Source: Sutterellaceae bacterium
GTDB taxonomy: Bacteria; Pseudomonadota; Gammaproteobacteria; Burkholderiales; Burkholderiaceae_F
Length of the DNA stretch: 5,277 nt
Assembly (NCBI GenBank): GCA_030531135.1
Contig: JAUNOJ010000135.1
Location: 1-5,277 of the forward strand
Direction of reading: 5' to 3'
Shown here: one piece after another, positions 5,257-5,277 of the stretch
How positions within the stretch are numbered: position 1 is the first letter of the stretch
Layout of the letters: each line of letters opens with the position of its first letter
Program-made: the position numbers and the translations under genes
The notes under the pieces: model-generated
Database searches by the model: none
What the model was told of the DNA's origin: nothing
What the model saw: the letters and a program-made list of their open reading frames with translations, nothing else

Positions 5257-5277
5257 GACGAACCTCCCGGGCCAGTC

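Overview
The window looks like ordinary chromosomal DNA from a Gram-negative bacterium. Two proteins carry lipoboxes with residues suited to outer-membrane sorting, one of them SlyB-like, and two others carry twin-arginine (Tat) signals. Gene spacing is tight, there are clear Shine-Dalgarno sites, and GC is roughly balanced. A proteobacterium is likely. A host-associated betaproteobacterium (Sutterellaceae-like) is my guess from the style of the Tat-exported proteins, but nothing here proves it. I see no phage, transposon, CRISPR, tRNA or rRNA.

Layout. (a) 1-624, plus strand: the 3' part of an MgtE-type magnesium transporter, cut by the window edge and closed by a hairpin terminator. (b) 681-1388, minus strand: a Tat-exported protein with two dimeric alpha/beta-barrel-like halves (EthD-like), convergent with mgtE. 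(c) 1389-1710: a 322-base divergent regulatory region with two perfect 14-base inverted repeat pairs, phased A/T tracts and a weak candidate promoter. (d) 1711-2733, plus strand: a Tat-exported alpha/beta hydrolase of the dienelactone-hydrolase/YcjY-like type. The residue expected to be its catalytic histidine is arginine. A terminator follows. (e) 2806-3714, plus strand: an AraC-family regulator with the AraC_N sensing domain. (f) 3907-4422 and 4435-4902, plus strand: a two-gene lipoprotein operon, with a SlyB-like glycine-zipper protein followed by an alanine-rich coiled-coil lipoprotein. (g) A bidirectional terminator, then a small KTSC-domain protein on the minus strand (4966-5256).

How the parts fit. 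The two Tat-exported proteins are divergently transcribed from a structured intergenic region, and the regulator lies just behind the hydrolase. The simplest inference is a small regulated periplasmic module: a barrel protein, a hydrolase and an AraC switch, acting on an unknown small molecule. The lipoprotein pair is a separate envelope unit. mgtE and the KTSC gene look unrelated to either. The items most worth following are the hydrolase without its histidine, the paired inverted repeats in front of it, and the undescribed coiled-coil lipoprotein.
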